This document shows, piece after piece, positions 53,737 to 64,000 of a stretch of DNA of 64,000 bases; within the stretch, counting starts at the first letter, position 1; every line of letters starts with the position of its first letter. The translations under genes were made by a program, and so were the position numbers. Under the pieces are notes generated by a model. That model saw only the letters and a program-made list of their open reading frames with translations. It was not told where the DNA came from and did no database searches. The stretch spans positions 248,001 through 312,000 of the forward strand of contig JAUIRK010001007.1 in the NCBI GenBank assembly GCA_030549495.1. Direction: 5' to 3'. Origin of the DNA: Nectonema munidae (lineage: Eukaryota; Nematomorpha; Nectonematoida; Nectonematidae).

Positions 53737-54700
53737 AGGTAGGTAGGTAGGTAGGTATGGAGATTTCTAAGCACTTTCCAGCTGGAGCTGATATGCTTGC
53801 AAGTCTGCTGGAATTTGGTCTTCAAAGTGTGAGTTTAGTCTTTGTGGGTCTTTCTGTAATAGAAAAAGAAAATTTGGAAGATTTTTATGGGTGTAGACAT
53901 TAGACTGTTTTGTAGAATGTATGGGTTAGTGATGATAATGGCTTATTGTTATTGGATATTTGGGGGAGGATTGAGTGTTTGGTTTGCAGAGAGTATTGGT
54001 TCGATGGTGGCTATGAGAAGAGAGAGATGTTTGATGAGTAATGGATGTTGTAGAAGATCATGTAAAGAGGATGGAATATCTTTAAAAAAGAAGCGGCTTT
54101 TTTTAAGAAGTTGGTGTCGGTGAGAATGAAATATTGGACAATAAAGGAGAATATGTATAGGTGTTTCAATGTATGGACAGCTAAAACGACAGAAAGGGTT
54201 TGAGTGAATTTTGAATTTGAAGAAGTATGCATTACAAGGGCAATGGAATGAGAGCCAGCGAATGATGTTCCGAGGGAGTGAGTGAAAGTATTTGTTTAAA
54301 TGAAGTGTGATAATGGCATAGATGTCGGAAGTGATGTGATGGTTGAGTCAATAGATTGTTCCCACTGCAGTAGTGTAGAGTTAGTTATTGGGTTTGTAAA
54401 TGTGGAGATGGGTAGAGGGGTAGGATCCGGGAATCAGAAATTTTTGATTTTGCAACGTAATCGACAAGGTAGTTTTCGAAACAGCTGTAATGAGCTGGGC
54501 ACCAGGCGATTTTAATTCAAAGTGATTAGATAGGTGAATAAGTTTGCTTGCTAAACTATAAGTTGAGTGTGAGATTTTGTTTTCAAGTTTTAGGTCATTT
54601 GTTAAATTTTTCGGGTCTGTGAAAAAATTGATATATTTGAAGGAGCTAGAAAAAGAAGTTAGGTTATTAAGGTCGGAGTATGTTGCAGGATAGTAATACT
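53737..54700 (-). mobile_element. LINE 3' part (I/R1/jockey-like) with TACC-repeat tail
   Basis: On the minus strand, 54390-54700 is an open stretch (YYYPATYSDLNNL..., SPGAQLITAV) ending in a stop. About 53950-54300 then reads LPRNIIRWLSF, NPFCRFSCPYIETPIHILLY and CPIFHSHRHQLL. The C-x3-C-x(n)-ET-x2-HIL-x2-CP pattern followed by R is the C-terminal zinc-knuckle of I/R1/jockey-type LINE polyproteins. A last segment DPQRLNSHFEDQIPADLQAY ends at a stop near 53769, just before five TACC units (53737-53756), a plausible LINE 3' tail. The copy is 5'-truncated and broken by stops. Base use (C/T-rich on this strand) differs from the surroundings. Confidence 0.7.
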
Positions 54701-55360
54701 GCGTGAATTTCTATTTCTTCATAACATCTCAAACCTAATGATAATAAATTTAATTGGCATGCCGCTAAAAATTGGAAGGCTGTTTAGGATACAGTTATAA
54801 CATGGTTGAGAAAGAATCATTCAGCAGATGACACAAGAGTAAAATGAAACAAAAAGATGAAGTCAATCAAAATCAAGTGGCAATCTGGAAATACTTCGAT
54901 TGAGATTATAATTTGTTTTTCACTTAAAAACATGAAATTTTTCATGGTATAAGGGGTGGATAGATAATAGATACAATCAAAATGGGTAGTAGGAAAGCCT
55001 AAAAAATATAAATTTACATAGGGTTTTCTATCCAGTAGGTTGGAAAACTTGAAAAAATTTCCCGAGTAGTCTCAAACGAGAATCCTATCACTGTATATGA
55101 GATAATACATCAATGCTAGCCCATAGTTTAAATATCCACCTTCACTTAAAAATTTTTGAGTAGCAAATTTTACCACTAACTTCCCCTCTTAGTTCAAATT
55201 TTTGTATATCCATCACTACTATATATGAAAATTTTAATTTTTTCCTGATTTATATTTTCTCTTGTTTTGCTCTAATGAAAGAATATTTATTTTTTACGAT
55301 TTCACTTATTCTAAAATTTATTGATTTATTTGCAATTTAGTCGATACATTTTATTTAAAA

Positions 55361-58300
55361 ATGTCTCAGTATTCCGAACTTGAAATTGAAAATCTTAGGA
55401 AACAAATGGAATCACTTCAGGAAAGATTAGAGCTTGAGAGAAAAAAGATGAATGATGCAGAATGTAAATATTTTATTATTATTATAATTGATTTCTTTGG
55501 AATACCACTTGTCATTATTAAAGTATATCCTAGAATATTTTTAAATAATTTTAAATTTGATAGACCTAAATAAATGATAATTTTAGGAGCTAAATTGGTT
55601 TTAAGGTCATATCAAAATTATTGTTTTTCATTTTTCTTTTTATTATTTAGTCTAAACTTTTTAATACGGAAGAACACTTGGTGTATAGATTTATTACCTT
55701 CTGGAGCAGGGGTTTAATAGCTTAAAATATGATAAATTTATTAAAAAAATATTTAATTTTATCTAATATAAAAAGATAATAAATAATAAATAATAAATTT
55801 CATGCTGTAATCTATACACTAAATTAAATTTCTAGAAAGTAAATATAACAAAGTTTTTTTCTATAAGAATGCTCTTTTAACAACATGAATATATTTTTAT
55901 TATATAGGCATTATTAGTGGTATAACTTTTTATACTAACAAGATTAAAAAATTAAAGTGTTTATTTTAACTTATCCTTTTTTATAATGCCATTAGTTAAT
56001 TCTATTAGGCTCATTAAAAATTATTTTCCAATCTTTTCTCTTTATGCACTAGTAAGAAGAATTAAATTTTAATGTCTTTTCTTGTCTTCACATATTTTAT
56101 ATGATATTCAAACACTACTTTACTTATAGATTTGTTTTTATTTTAATCTAGTTTTGGATATAACAAAAAAGTTAGAAAATATCGTGACTTTAAATTTTAA
56201 ATGTCGAAGACAATTAAAAGGTCATATTGGAAAAGTTTTGTGCGTAGACTGGTCCGACGACAGACATCATTTAGTTAGTTCTTCACAGGTTGCTCTTAAT
56301 CGATTCCAAAATATATTTGTATAGCTCTTTTTTTAGGATGGGAAGTTGATAGTATGGGATGCATTCACTACAAATAAAGTAACTTATATTTTATTTTTTG
56401 TATGAAAGAGATAAGATATATTTTGTTTTATAAATTTTATTATTATTAATATATTTTAAATATTTTGCTAAGTATTTCATGTTACATCTAGAATTTATTT
56501 ATTTTATTTAAACATTTAAAAGGGAATTTTGAAAAATTGAACTCTAATTGCTTTCATGTATTTATATAGGGAATAAAAAATGCTGATGACTTTTTAAGCC
56601 CATAATTCCCATGGGCAGCCATTTTGAACATTTCCCCATAAAGTATTTTCAATTCCCTTTCATTGAATCCTTTCTCAGAAATTTTATATATTTTTTAAAA
56701 ATATCGTTAAATAGTTTTAAAGAATGTTTCTTAATACCAGAGGCGCACATCCTCAAAATTATTGGGGGGAGGGGGCGAAATTTTTTTCTTGCAATTTTCA
56801 AAATTAGTGGTCTGGAAATACCACGGGAGACCAAATATTCAAGCAATCCTTTAAAATAGAGTGTATTCAGCGCATACCTAAAGTCCTAAATTTATAAGAC
56901 TACTTTATATTTTTTTTTTACAAAATTGGTGAATTTAAATACTATACTTCCAGCGAAAATATTTTAATTAAATTTGCATATCGAATATAGTGCGCAGAAA
57001 AAATTCCCAATTTAAAATTAGGAAAAATGCCCTAACACAAAAAATTTCAAAGAATTATTAATTAAAATTTTTAAAAAAGATATGTCATATAAAGATTTTT
57101 TGTAAAAAAAAAAGTTAACTTTTCATCTAAAACATTTAAAATTTAATTAAAGTAAACTAAAAAACTCAGCATACGACAATTTTTTAAATACAAAAAAAAT
57201 TTTATAAAACAGCAAATATTTTTGGACTTTGTGTGTATCAGAACACTTTTTAAATATAATTTGTATTTTAACTGATTTTAAAAACACATTCCCACAAATT
57301 TGCACCTTTGCTATTGTTTTCAAGAACTTTATAAAGAAAAAACCCTATAGATTAAGAAATTTAGCCGTTCAAAACGGTACCAAATTAAAAAAACTTTTTA
57401 ATTGGGGCATTTATTTCGTTGGCATTTTTTCTGGAGGCATTTTTTCCTGGAGCATTTTTTCTTGGGGCATTTTTCTACAACCATGAAATATACACTAGTT
57501 TAAAAAAATCCAAAAATGTTAGGGGGTGGAATAGGCTTTTCATTTGAAAAATGAAGTAGTCTATCAGGCACATTACAGGAATTGATGAAAGGATATTTGA
57601 TTCATAGAGAAAACAAATAACTGAAGGTTGGATAGTTTTATATGAGTGTATGTAGTCTAAAGGCAAAGAGTCTACTAGACACCCTGCTATGTTTATATGA
57701 AAAATTGTGATTGATTCAGGGGCAAGAGTATAAAACGAAGTTATTGTGCAAACAAAAATAAAACAAAAAATTAAGATCGCATTATTTCATTTTACTCAGC
57801 ATCATTCAAAAATAGTTTAAAAGCTAAATTGATACAAGCTACAAAAATCTACAAAAAGTAAAATAACTGTTAACATTTTGCAATGATTTGCATTTTATAA
57901 TAACTTTTAAGGAAAAAAAGTCTATCAGAAAAAGTTATAGAGCTTCAACAAAAACTAAAAAATTTTAGAGCATAACTTAAGTTTTTTAAATTTTATTTTG
58001 ACGTATCCCCTACAGCATACTCTATGGGTGGCATGGCAGGTTGGTTGAGATGATGGACATAGCACGGAAGCCTCTGGATTCGATTCCTCATCGATACGAA
58101 TTTGTTCATAGTTTGACATAAGCTTATTTTCGACTATTTTCATTTTTTGTACATCAGTGCCTTGTCAATGAAAATACACCCGCTGCACCTTACCTTTTAC
58201 TCAAAATTGAAAAATTTCCTACATAATTAACATAAGAGAGAAAGGAAACAAAATAAACTAATAAAGCAATTTTCACTATTTTAAAATGGAACCGTCTGTT

Positions 58301-61300
58301 CTCATAATTTCAAAATAATAGGACGCATAAAGAATTAGAGTTTATTTGATATTTTCAAGTTTTTATAAGCAGCAAAAGCCAACGTTTGCTAGCCCTTATA
58401 ATTAAAAAATTATTTAAATAACGGTCGACAGCCATTTCGCCCCATAGACAAATTGTCTCATAGGCTATTAATTTCATCCATCTTTGCTTATTATATGTGT
58501 AAAATTATTAAAAAATTTCATATTCTTGTTTATTTTATCTCTATTAAATTATTTCAATTTAATCAATTTATCTCTTAATTTTTTAGAATTGACCATGAGA
58601 CAAAATGTCTTATGAAAATAATGGGGCGAATTGTCCATTAAACAAAATGTCTTATGAAAATAATGGGGCAAATTGTCCATGGGACGAACTGTCTAATGAA
58701 AATAATGGGGCGAATTGTCCATGTGACGAACTGTCTTATGAAAATAATGGGGCGAAATGTCCGAGGACCAAACTAACATAAATCAAAGTATACGAGAAAA
58801 GAAAATCATTGCGTTTTTTTGACATTTTGTTTCGATATTATATTTTTATTATAATCAACAAATTTTCTTAAAAAAAGTGATTTGATTATGTACAGTGTTA
58901 CTTATAAAATTTAACAATCGAACATTATAAAAAATATCTCTGCTCAAATATTAAGCAAATAGAGTATTCTTGCTTACTTATAGATAATCAAAATATTCAT
59001 TCCTAAATAACTATTGAAAAAAATTTCTTGACTTGAAAAATGTTATCTTGTTTTCAAATGTTACAAAATGTAGCAAACGTAGTGATAAAAATTAAGTGAC
59101 TTTTGTTTAAAAAAAAATTCTTAGCGTGAGTCTAACAATATTCATTGATATAAAATTGTAACAATTGAAAACTATTTTAATTTAACTCTAAATGCAAATT
59201 AGACAGAAGCAGTTGTGTAGCCAAAAAAAGTTAATAGAAGGGGCACAATTTAAAAACAAAAAACTTGCGCAACATTATTTATACTTTCTTGATCCTTTCA
59301 TTGGAGAAATTTTCAAAAACTGATATCGCATAAGATGCATGGGGGCACCATGCGGTACATAGGAGTGTGGGCACGGCCCCTCATGCCCCATCCTAGCTAC
59401 GTGACTGGAGAGAAGAGAGCTGAATGAGATAGGAGAGCTTAACAAGAGAAGAGGGCTTGAGTGAAAGAAGAGAGCTTGAATGAGCTTGAGTGAATGATTG
59501 AGTTTTAGCAGAGAAAGCGGAAGAGAAAAACAGAGGAGAGAGAAATAGAATCACTGTGACAGAAGATGAGAAAATCGAGTGGATCATGAACATGTGTTTG
59601 CTCAAAAATACTACAAAGAGGAGACACTGTGATAAACATTGCTTACTTATTGTGTGCAATGGATTATTATTATATAGCTCTCACGCATCGTCTGTAAAAT
59701 ATGTTCGATAGGAAAAATGCGTCATCATACATGTTGTATAAACAAGCAGCAACTCTTACTTATAGGCTGGCCCAATAAAAACTCCTTTGAATAGGTTCAA
59801 AAGATTCACAGGATGATAGGTAAAATGAACAATAATAATAAATCGGTTTTACGGCTACTTTTCCAGCAAGCTAGAGTCTAGCCTATATCATCGATGGACG
59901 GGAGAGAGTGAGTTTGCCCAATGGCGACTATGAATAATGCAAAAACAAATAAGTAAAAGCAACAATAAACGAATAAATTATCTAGAAAGGATTAAAGAGG
60001 TTTGGATCAAGTTCCTTTTCTAAATTTTTGTTTCCGCTTTTCAGAAACATGAAATCTTATCTCCTTTTGAATTTATCAAAATCAAGAGTTAAATTCATGC
60101 TAGGAGAACCTGTTGAGGTATCATTTATATGATCATTTGTTTGTGTTCTGCTCCGATTTATTGTTATTCATCACTGAAAAAAGTTGCTCGTAAAGATGAG
60201 TCGTACGAAAGATGCATAGAACTAGCTAATAAAATTATTTTGGATATTTAGAAACAAGATATTGATCAAAATCGTTGCATTTGCTCGTAAAAAATGTTTT
60301 TCATCAGAGAGTTGGATTGTCGAGCGATGATTTTGGGTAAAGTGTAAGTAAAGTACTTTAAGTAATGGTAAAATGTATTGTAATGAACACTTTTCTGCGA
60401 AAAATCCTTACATACAACGAACTGGACCATTGTTCGAGTTTGTAAACTTATCAAAAAAATCTACTTATACTTTGAAAAGTACTGTACGCATTTTGTAAGT
60501 TGTTTGTTTAGTCAGTCAAATCAAGTTAGCTAATTGAGGAGTTGTTATCTAATCTAAATAAATATATGTTCAGTAAGCTTGCTATGACGTCAAAAATAGG
60601 TGCGTATTTATGATGTTATAAAATTTTATTAAAGATAAGTCAGATTTCTAGTTTTAATGATCAAAAGAATATTCTACATGCATAATCAATAATTTGAATT
60701 CGTTCTTCATATTTTATTGTAATCCCTATTCATAGAATCTTGACTATATTCATCATTCAACATATCATTTATTTTATTGTCATAGCTTATTATTACTCTT
60801 TCTTGATTGATTGATCAATCAAAGTTCTTTCAAATATTTGTTTTAATCTTCTCCTATTTTTAAATATTCTTATCGTCATACTCTATTCCTTCCTAGTGAA
60901 AGACTGTGCTGTGCTTGTCTAACCTTTTTTCAGCTTCCTTTCCTCTTCAATTTCTCTATTCAGTTTTCTGTATGTTACAAAATCTTCCAAACTCGCATTG
61001 TTTCGTCCCCATTGAACTTTGTATATCGGAATGAGTAATGTGCCTTGCTCGGATTATATATACCCATTTTTTGCTTGGAAGCTATAATTTCATGAAAGCA
61101 GTTTATAATACATAACATAAATAATGCGCTTAAAAGCCAATCTTTTAAGATTCAAATTTCAAACAATCGGTATCGATTAGAATGTGTACGTAATTATCTT
61201 TCCATTTCCTTACTATTTACAAACACAGATGGATGGGAGAAGGTCTTAGTTGAAATAGATTTGAAATAGTTGACTTGAATTTCATTCTGTACTCACTTTT

Positions 61301-62026
61301 CTCAATTAATTTTACTGAACCTTAATATCGTTAGAGAGCCTGAAGTGTTCTTAAAGTATTTCACAGCCTTCTTCAAAACGTCTGAGTCTGGAAAAAGCTT
61401 TGAAGTGTCAACATGTTCTTTTCCTATTCCCTTTGTGATTGATGCTCCCTTCACTGACTGTGAGAAAGTGTGTTTTAACTTTCAATGCGCAGTGTGCAAG
61501 TTCTTTGATATCAGCTGAAATGTTATTTTTGGCGGCATCATTTAAAAGTAAACACACATTTTCTCCTTGTTAAGGCATCAATTAAAAGAATCAAGTCATG
61601 TTCCACGATAGAAAAGTCCAAAATTTGACCTATAGTAAAAATCTCCTACTCAAATGAATATAAAAATGAAATGCTCTATTTTTTACTTGGCTAGTGACGT
61701 GTAAACTCTCCAATATATAAGAGCCATTTCAAAACTGTTAAAAATGTTCTCTTGGCTTGTTATGTTCTGAAATTTTAAAAAATCTAGATTACTTACATAA
61801 ATGGACTAAAGTAGATCTGGCAATTAAAAGTTGACTTGAACTTTTTTTGCAAAAACTTTTAAAATAAGATTTAAAATAAATTAAACTTTTAAATAAATCT
61901 TCCAGCATTTGTTTTTCCACACGCTCATATGGATTCTTCTTTTTGTCAGGAACATGCATTCACGATGCCGACCACTTGGGTCCTTTCCTGTGCTTACTCT
62001 CCTTCAGGAAGACTTGTTGCTTGTGG
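55361..62026 (+). CDS. GNB5: Guanine nucleotide-binding protein subunit beta-5, 5' four exons (runs off right edge)
   Basis: Coding exons: 55361-55463, 56152-56288, 56337-56378, 61950-62026, all GT/AG with agreeing phases. They encode 119 residues plus two bases. The product begins with a coiled-coil helix ([20 protein letters not shown]). The first WD blade follows ([39 protein letters not shown]) and then the start of blade 2 ([26 protein letters not shown]). Wording such as LKGHxxKVLCxDW, DGKxIVWDxFTTNKEHA and TWVxxCAYxPSG matches Gbeta5 better than Gbeta1-4. The family partners with GGL-domain RGS proteins (R7 group) to regulate G-protein signalling in neurons. ATG is preceded by TTGCAATTTAG, a possible acceptor of a 5'UTR intron. 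Intron 3 (5.6 kb) is enlarged by SINE, MITE and minisatellite. About two thirds of the protein lies beyond the window. Confidence 0.94.
56379..58025. other. GNB5 intron 3, left part; short tandem 'ggcatttttt' repeats
   Basis: AT-rich intron. 57400-57475 has about four imperfect units of 'tggggcattttttc'. No coding segment recognised. A G-rich patch at 56760-56780 may be the end of a small element. Confidence 0.5.
58026..58200 (+). mobile_element. tRNA-derived SINE, copy 2 (diverged)
   Basis: GGTGGCATGGCAGGTTGGTT (A-box region) and GGATTCGATTCCTCATC (B-box region) are followed by the family body (TGCCTTGTCAATGAAAATAC) and end (ACCTTACCTTTTAC). It is longer and more diverged than the copies at 10031 and 63000. 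Located in GNB5 intron 3. Confidence 0.75.
58590..58775. repeat. 42-bp minisatellite, four units
   Basis: The marker 'gtct(t/a)atgaaaataatgg' starts at 58607, 58649, 58691 and 58733, exactly 42 bp apart. Each unit ends in 'ggggcgaattgtccat' and 'gacgaact'. A flanking relative, 'cgccccatagacaaattgtc', lies at 58440-58460. Related 'gacaaactgtcc' words occur at 17180-17210. Confidence 0.9.
59210..59407. mobile_element. hAT-type MITE with target duplication
   Basis: The left end CAGTTGTGTAGCC and inverted right end CAGTCACGTAGCT match at about 9 of 13 positions. Flanking octamers GACAGAAG (59202-59209) and GAGAGAAG (59408-59415) match at 7 of 8. 'Aaggggcac' inside the left arm pairs with 'ggggccgtgccc' in the right. 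Located in GNB5 intron 3. Confidence 0.7.
59420..60900. other. GNB5 intron 3, nothing identified
   Basis: A GA-rich stretch (59405-59560) gives antisense Ser/Leu-rich frames that I take as noise. The rest is AT-rich. Confidence 0.4.
60930..61600 (-). pseudogene. Unidentified coding-like remnant, minus strand
   Basis: The minus strand gives protein-like text in broken frames: [20 protein letters not shown] and KTHFLTVS, then after a frame change [20 protein letters not shown] and [18 protein letters not shown] (about 61325-61530). Further on come [20 protein letters not shown] and [13 protein letters not shown] before a stop (60918-61020). Composition is unlike random AT-rich translation. I do not recognise the family. 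It is most likely a transposon protein or a host retrocopy. Confidence 0.45.
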
Positions 62027-62319
62027 GTATGCTTTGTTCGTTTACTTATTCCGCAATTATTAGCATGTGTTCATTTACCATGATCCCAGATCAAACTTTT
62101 TGACAAATAATTTTAATCATTATATTAGTATATTTTCTCTATAATTTATTATAACCTGTAGAAGTAAATTTTTTTTTTAAATCACTTTTCTAAAATTTAG
62201 CTTATTTTTTTCATGTTATATTATGCCGAATTAAACTTCTTTTATTATTATTAATTTTTATGTATAAATTATCATCAAATCTATTTTTCTCATTTTTTAA
62301 AAAATTTTAGAGTGTGTGT

Positions 62320-62976
62320 TAGGGTGTCCACCCCGGGGATCCTCATCGCCTATTCCTAGGGGAATTTCTGAAATTTTTACTCCTCGTCCTCGAAACACAT
62401 TCCACGACTCCCCGCGGAGTTTTGAGTTTTTCGATTTACTTCTGTGCTGAACTGTTTGATGAAAATTTTTGGCTCATTTTATAGTTTTAAGTCAAATCAA
62501 ATTTTTGAATCTACATTTTTTGATGAAACAAAAAAGTTGTATTAAAGCAGAAATAAAATAATGAAAAAAACGTTTGACATTTATTTGGAAAGAAAAAGAA
62601 GGCCCGAAGTTTTGGAAAATTTGTTCAAGAATTTAAAAAGCATAAAACCAACATCTGTAGACTCCGAACGAGTGTTTTCATCAATGAGTTATTTTTCTAC
62701 GAAAATAGGAAACCAGTTGAACGATGAAACTTTAAACGCCCTAGTATTTCTTAGATATTTTTTCAAAACATGAATATTTTTTTGCATTTTTTAAAAATAA
62801 TTTTATTCAACTTTTGAACTAATAAAAAACTTTCAGAATACTTTATATTTTTTTCATTTTAGAAGAGTTTTTTTATTTTGAAAAAATCGCTTTTTCCTCC
62901 CCGGGGAAATATTTCAAAAATTACGAGGTCCTCGTTCCCCGGGGAATGAAAAAAAGACCTTAAAGTGGACACACTA
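62320..62976 (+). mobile_element. Non-autonomous hAT with transposase C-terminus, TIRs and 8-bp duplication
   Basis: The ends are TAGGGTGTCCAC and inverted TAGTGTGTCCAC (11 of 12). GTGTGTGT flanks both sides (62312-62319 and 62977-62984), though this octamer is low in complexity. Both arms carry 'ccccggggaa' and 'tttctgaaatttttac/atttttgaaatatttc' subterminal blocks. Inside, 62561-62773 encodes NLKSIKPTSVDSERVFSSMS and QLNDETLNALVFLRYFF, the conserved hAT dimerisation tail ('P.S...ER.FS..g...t..r..L....l..l.fLr'). The catalytic core is deleted, so it depends on a relative. Located in the GNB5 intron after exon 4. Confidence 0.88.
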
Positions 62977-62999
62977 GTGTGTGTCTAAAATGGAGTCAT

Positions 63000-63147
63000 G
63001 GGCGTGAGTAGGTTGGTTAGATGCTCGATTCGATAACTCAAGGTCTTGGGTTCGATCCCGCATCAAGCCTGCTTTCCTCATAGTTCGATACAAGCGGCGC
63101 AATTGTGCCTTCTCAATGAAAACACCCTATGGTACCTTTTACCTTTA
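63000..63147 (+). mobile_element. tRNA-derived SINE, copy 3 (best preserved)
   Basis: GGGCGTGAGTAGGTTGGTTA (A-box region) and GGGTTCGATCCCGCATCAA (B-box region) are followed by the body TGTGCCTTCTCAATGAAAAC and the end ACCTTTTACCTTTA. It is inserted 24 bp after the hAT element's end. Close to the copy at 10031 (opposite strand). Confidence 0.87.
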
Positions 63148-63309
63148 CGACCTTTTTCAAAACTGAAATTTTTTTAAAAATGATAAAAAATATATATAAA
63201 TTTCCTAAATCATTTATAGACAAAGTTTTGTTATAATTAAAAAAACTCAAAATAATAAAAAAGGCTATCTTTTCGAAAAGATCATTGTAAAATTTAGTTT
63301 CCTAATTGT

Positions 63310-63660
63310 AACGTATACTCATGATTGATCCGCTAACGTGGATAATCCACATCCCAATTATAAGCTATTGTTTTCAGTAACATGTCTAGTATGTGTAGAT
63401 AATCCGCACCGTAACATTGAGCTTCAAAAGTAGAATATATTTATATAAGGGAAATATAGAAGGAATAAAAATGAAGATATAGTTTTCAAGGGAGTAATCT
63501 TTGCTGGTGGTATTCCTTATGCTTTTTGCCTCTTTCACACACTTTTCTTTTCCAACTTTTATCTTGGATTAAATTTAGGTTAACGTGGATAAATAACCCG
63601 CCCCTTCTTAAAGCGCGAATTAAACGCGCATGTTCACGGTACTGGCATATTGTTAAAGGG
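63310..63660. mobile_element. Relic of the 'cacgtggataa' GC-rich family
   Basis: Contains 'aacgtggataatccacat', 'gtagataatccgcacc' and 'aacgtggataaataacccgc', related to the element end at 31911-32518. No frame of interest; the minus-strand frame across 63486-63788 has no recognised motif. Confidence 0.4.
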
Positions 63661-63670
63661 GGGTAGTGGC

Positions 63671-64000
63671 CAGGGTTGCCGAGTCGGAGTGGGAGTTTTA
63701 GCTGAGATTCGGAACCCCAGTCGCAATTTTTTATAAGCCCAATAAAATTATTTTTTAACTTACTTTCCCTGTTTGTTACTTGCTTCACAATCCAGCAATT
63801 TTTTAATGATTTTGCTTTGCGACGATAGCGTGTGTATTTTTATTGATTGTTTTTATCTGGATATATCATATTTTGTGCTATACTGTATTTTTTCTCAGAT
63901 TTACTGAAATAAATGATACACAATTTTGAAAAATTATTCTTATAAAACTTGCTCCACTCTTAACATGGTTTTAAAAAAATCTGCCTTATTTGAACATTTT
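63671..64000. mobile_element. Possible hAT-type element end, then unannotated sequence to the edge
   Basis: CAGGGTTGCCGAGTCGGAGT at 63672 looks like a hAT-type terminal repeat. The other end would lie beyond the window. From 63730 on the sequence is plain AT-rich. Confidence 0.35.

Noticed and set aside
63000-63075. A functional tRNA gene
   Set aside because: A and B boxes are present, but the cloverleaf stems do not close properly and the same tRNA-like head is followed by the same non-tRNA body in three places, so it is a SINE.

Overview
The window reads as AT-rich nuclear DNA of an invertebrate animal, most likely an arthropod and possibly a copepod (the clade is inference). Two spliced host genes of animal type can be followed exon by exon with GT/AG borders. 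The rest is dense with decayed DNA transposons (hAT, piggyBac, Helitron), LINE, Penelope-like and tRNA-SINE copies and simple repeats. There are no operons, rRNAs, free tRNAs or CRISPR arrays.

Left part, 1-28 kb: no convincing host gene. It holds a nearly pure (TTC)n tract of about 2.7 kb (3039-5744), a ZMYM-type hAT transposase remnant (about 6.1-8.3 kb, minus), a broken piggyBac-like transposase (13.4-14.9 kb, minus), the 3' end of a CR1/L2-like LINE (about 19 kb), and several short inverted-repeat elements, three of which share piggyBac features.

Middle, 28-36 kb: a Helitron-rich zone surrounds one intact intronless gene (29498-30988). It encodes a 496-residue single-pass membrane protein of unknown family with two almost identical 98-residue tandem repeats, each carrying a KVTF motif like the PP1-docking RVxF motif. 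Just upstream are five 84-bp tandem repeats, each with a CCAAT box, then a TATA box. These repeats appear to be Helitron-derived. A SCAND3/ZBED-type hAT transposase remnant (32.5-33.9 kb) follows.

36-52.5 kb, minus strand: a DDX5/DBP2-type DEAD-box RNA helicase in 14 recognisable exons, with every core helicase motif and an Arg/Tyr/Asn/Gln-rich tail. Its introns carry a TA-flanked inverted-repeat transposon, hAT and piggyBac remnants, a Helitron end with minisatellites and a Penelope-like remnant. The extreme 5' end was not found.

55.4-62 kb, plus strand: the first four coding exons of a G protein beta-5 gene (GNB5) that runs off the right edge. It lies head-to-head with the helicase gene, separated by a stretch that holds a LINE fragment. 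Its introns carry two SINE copies, hAT-derived elements (one with an 8-bp target duplication around a transposase C-terminus) and a 42-bp minisatellite.
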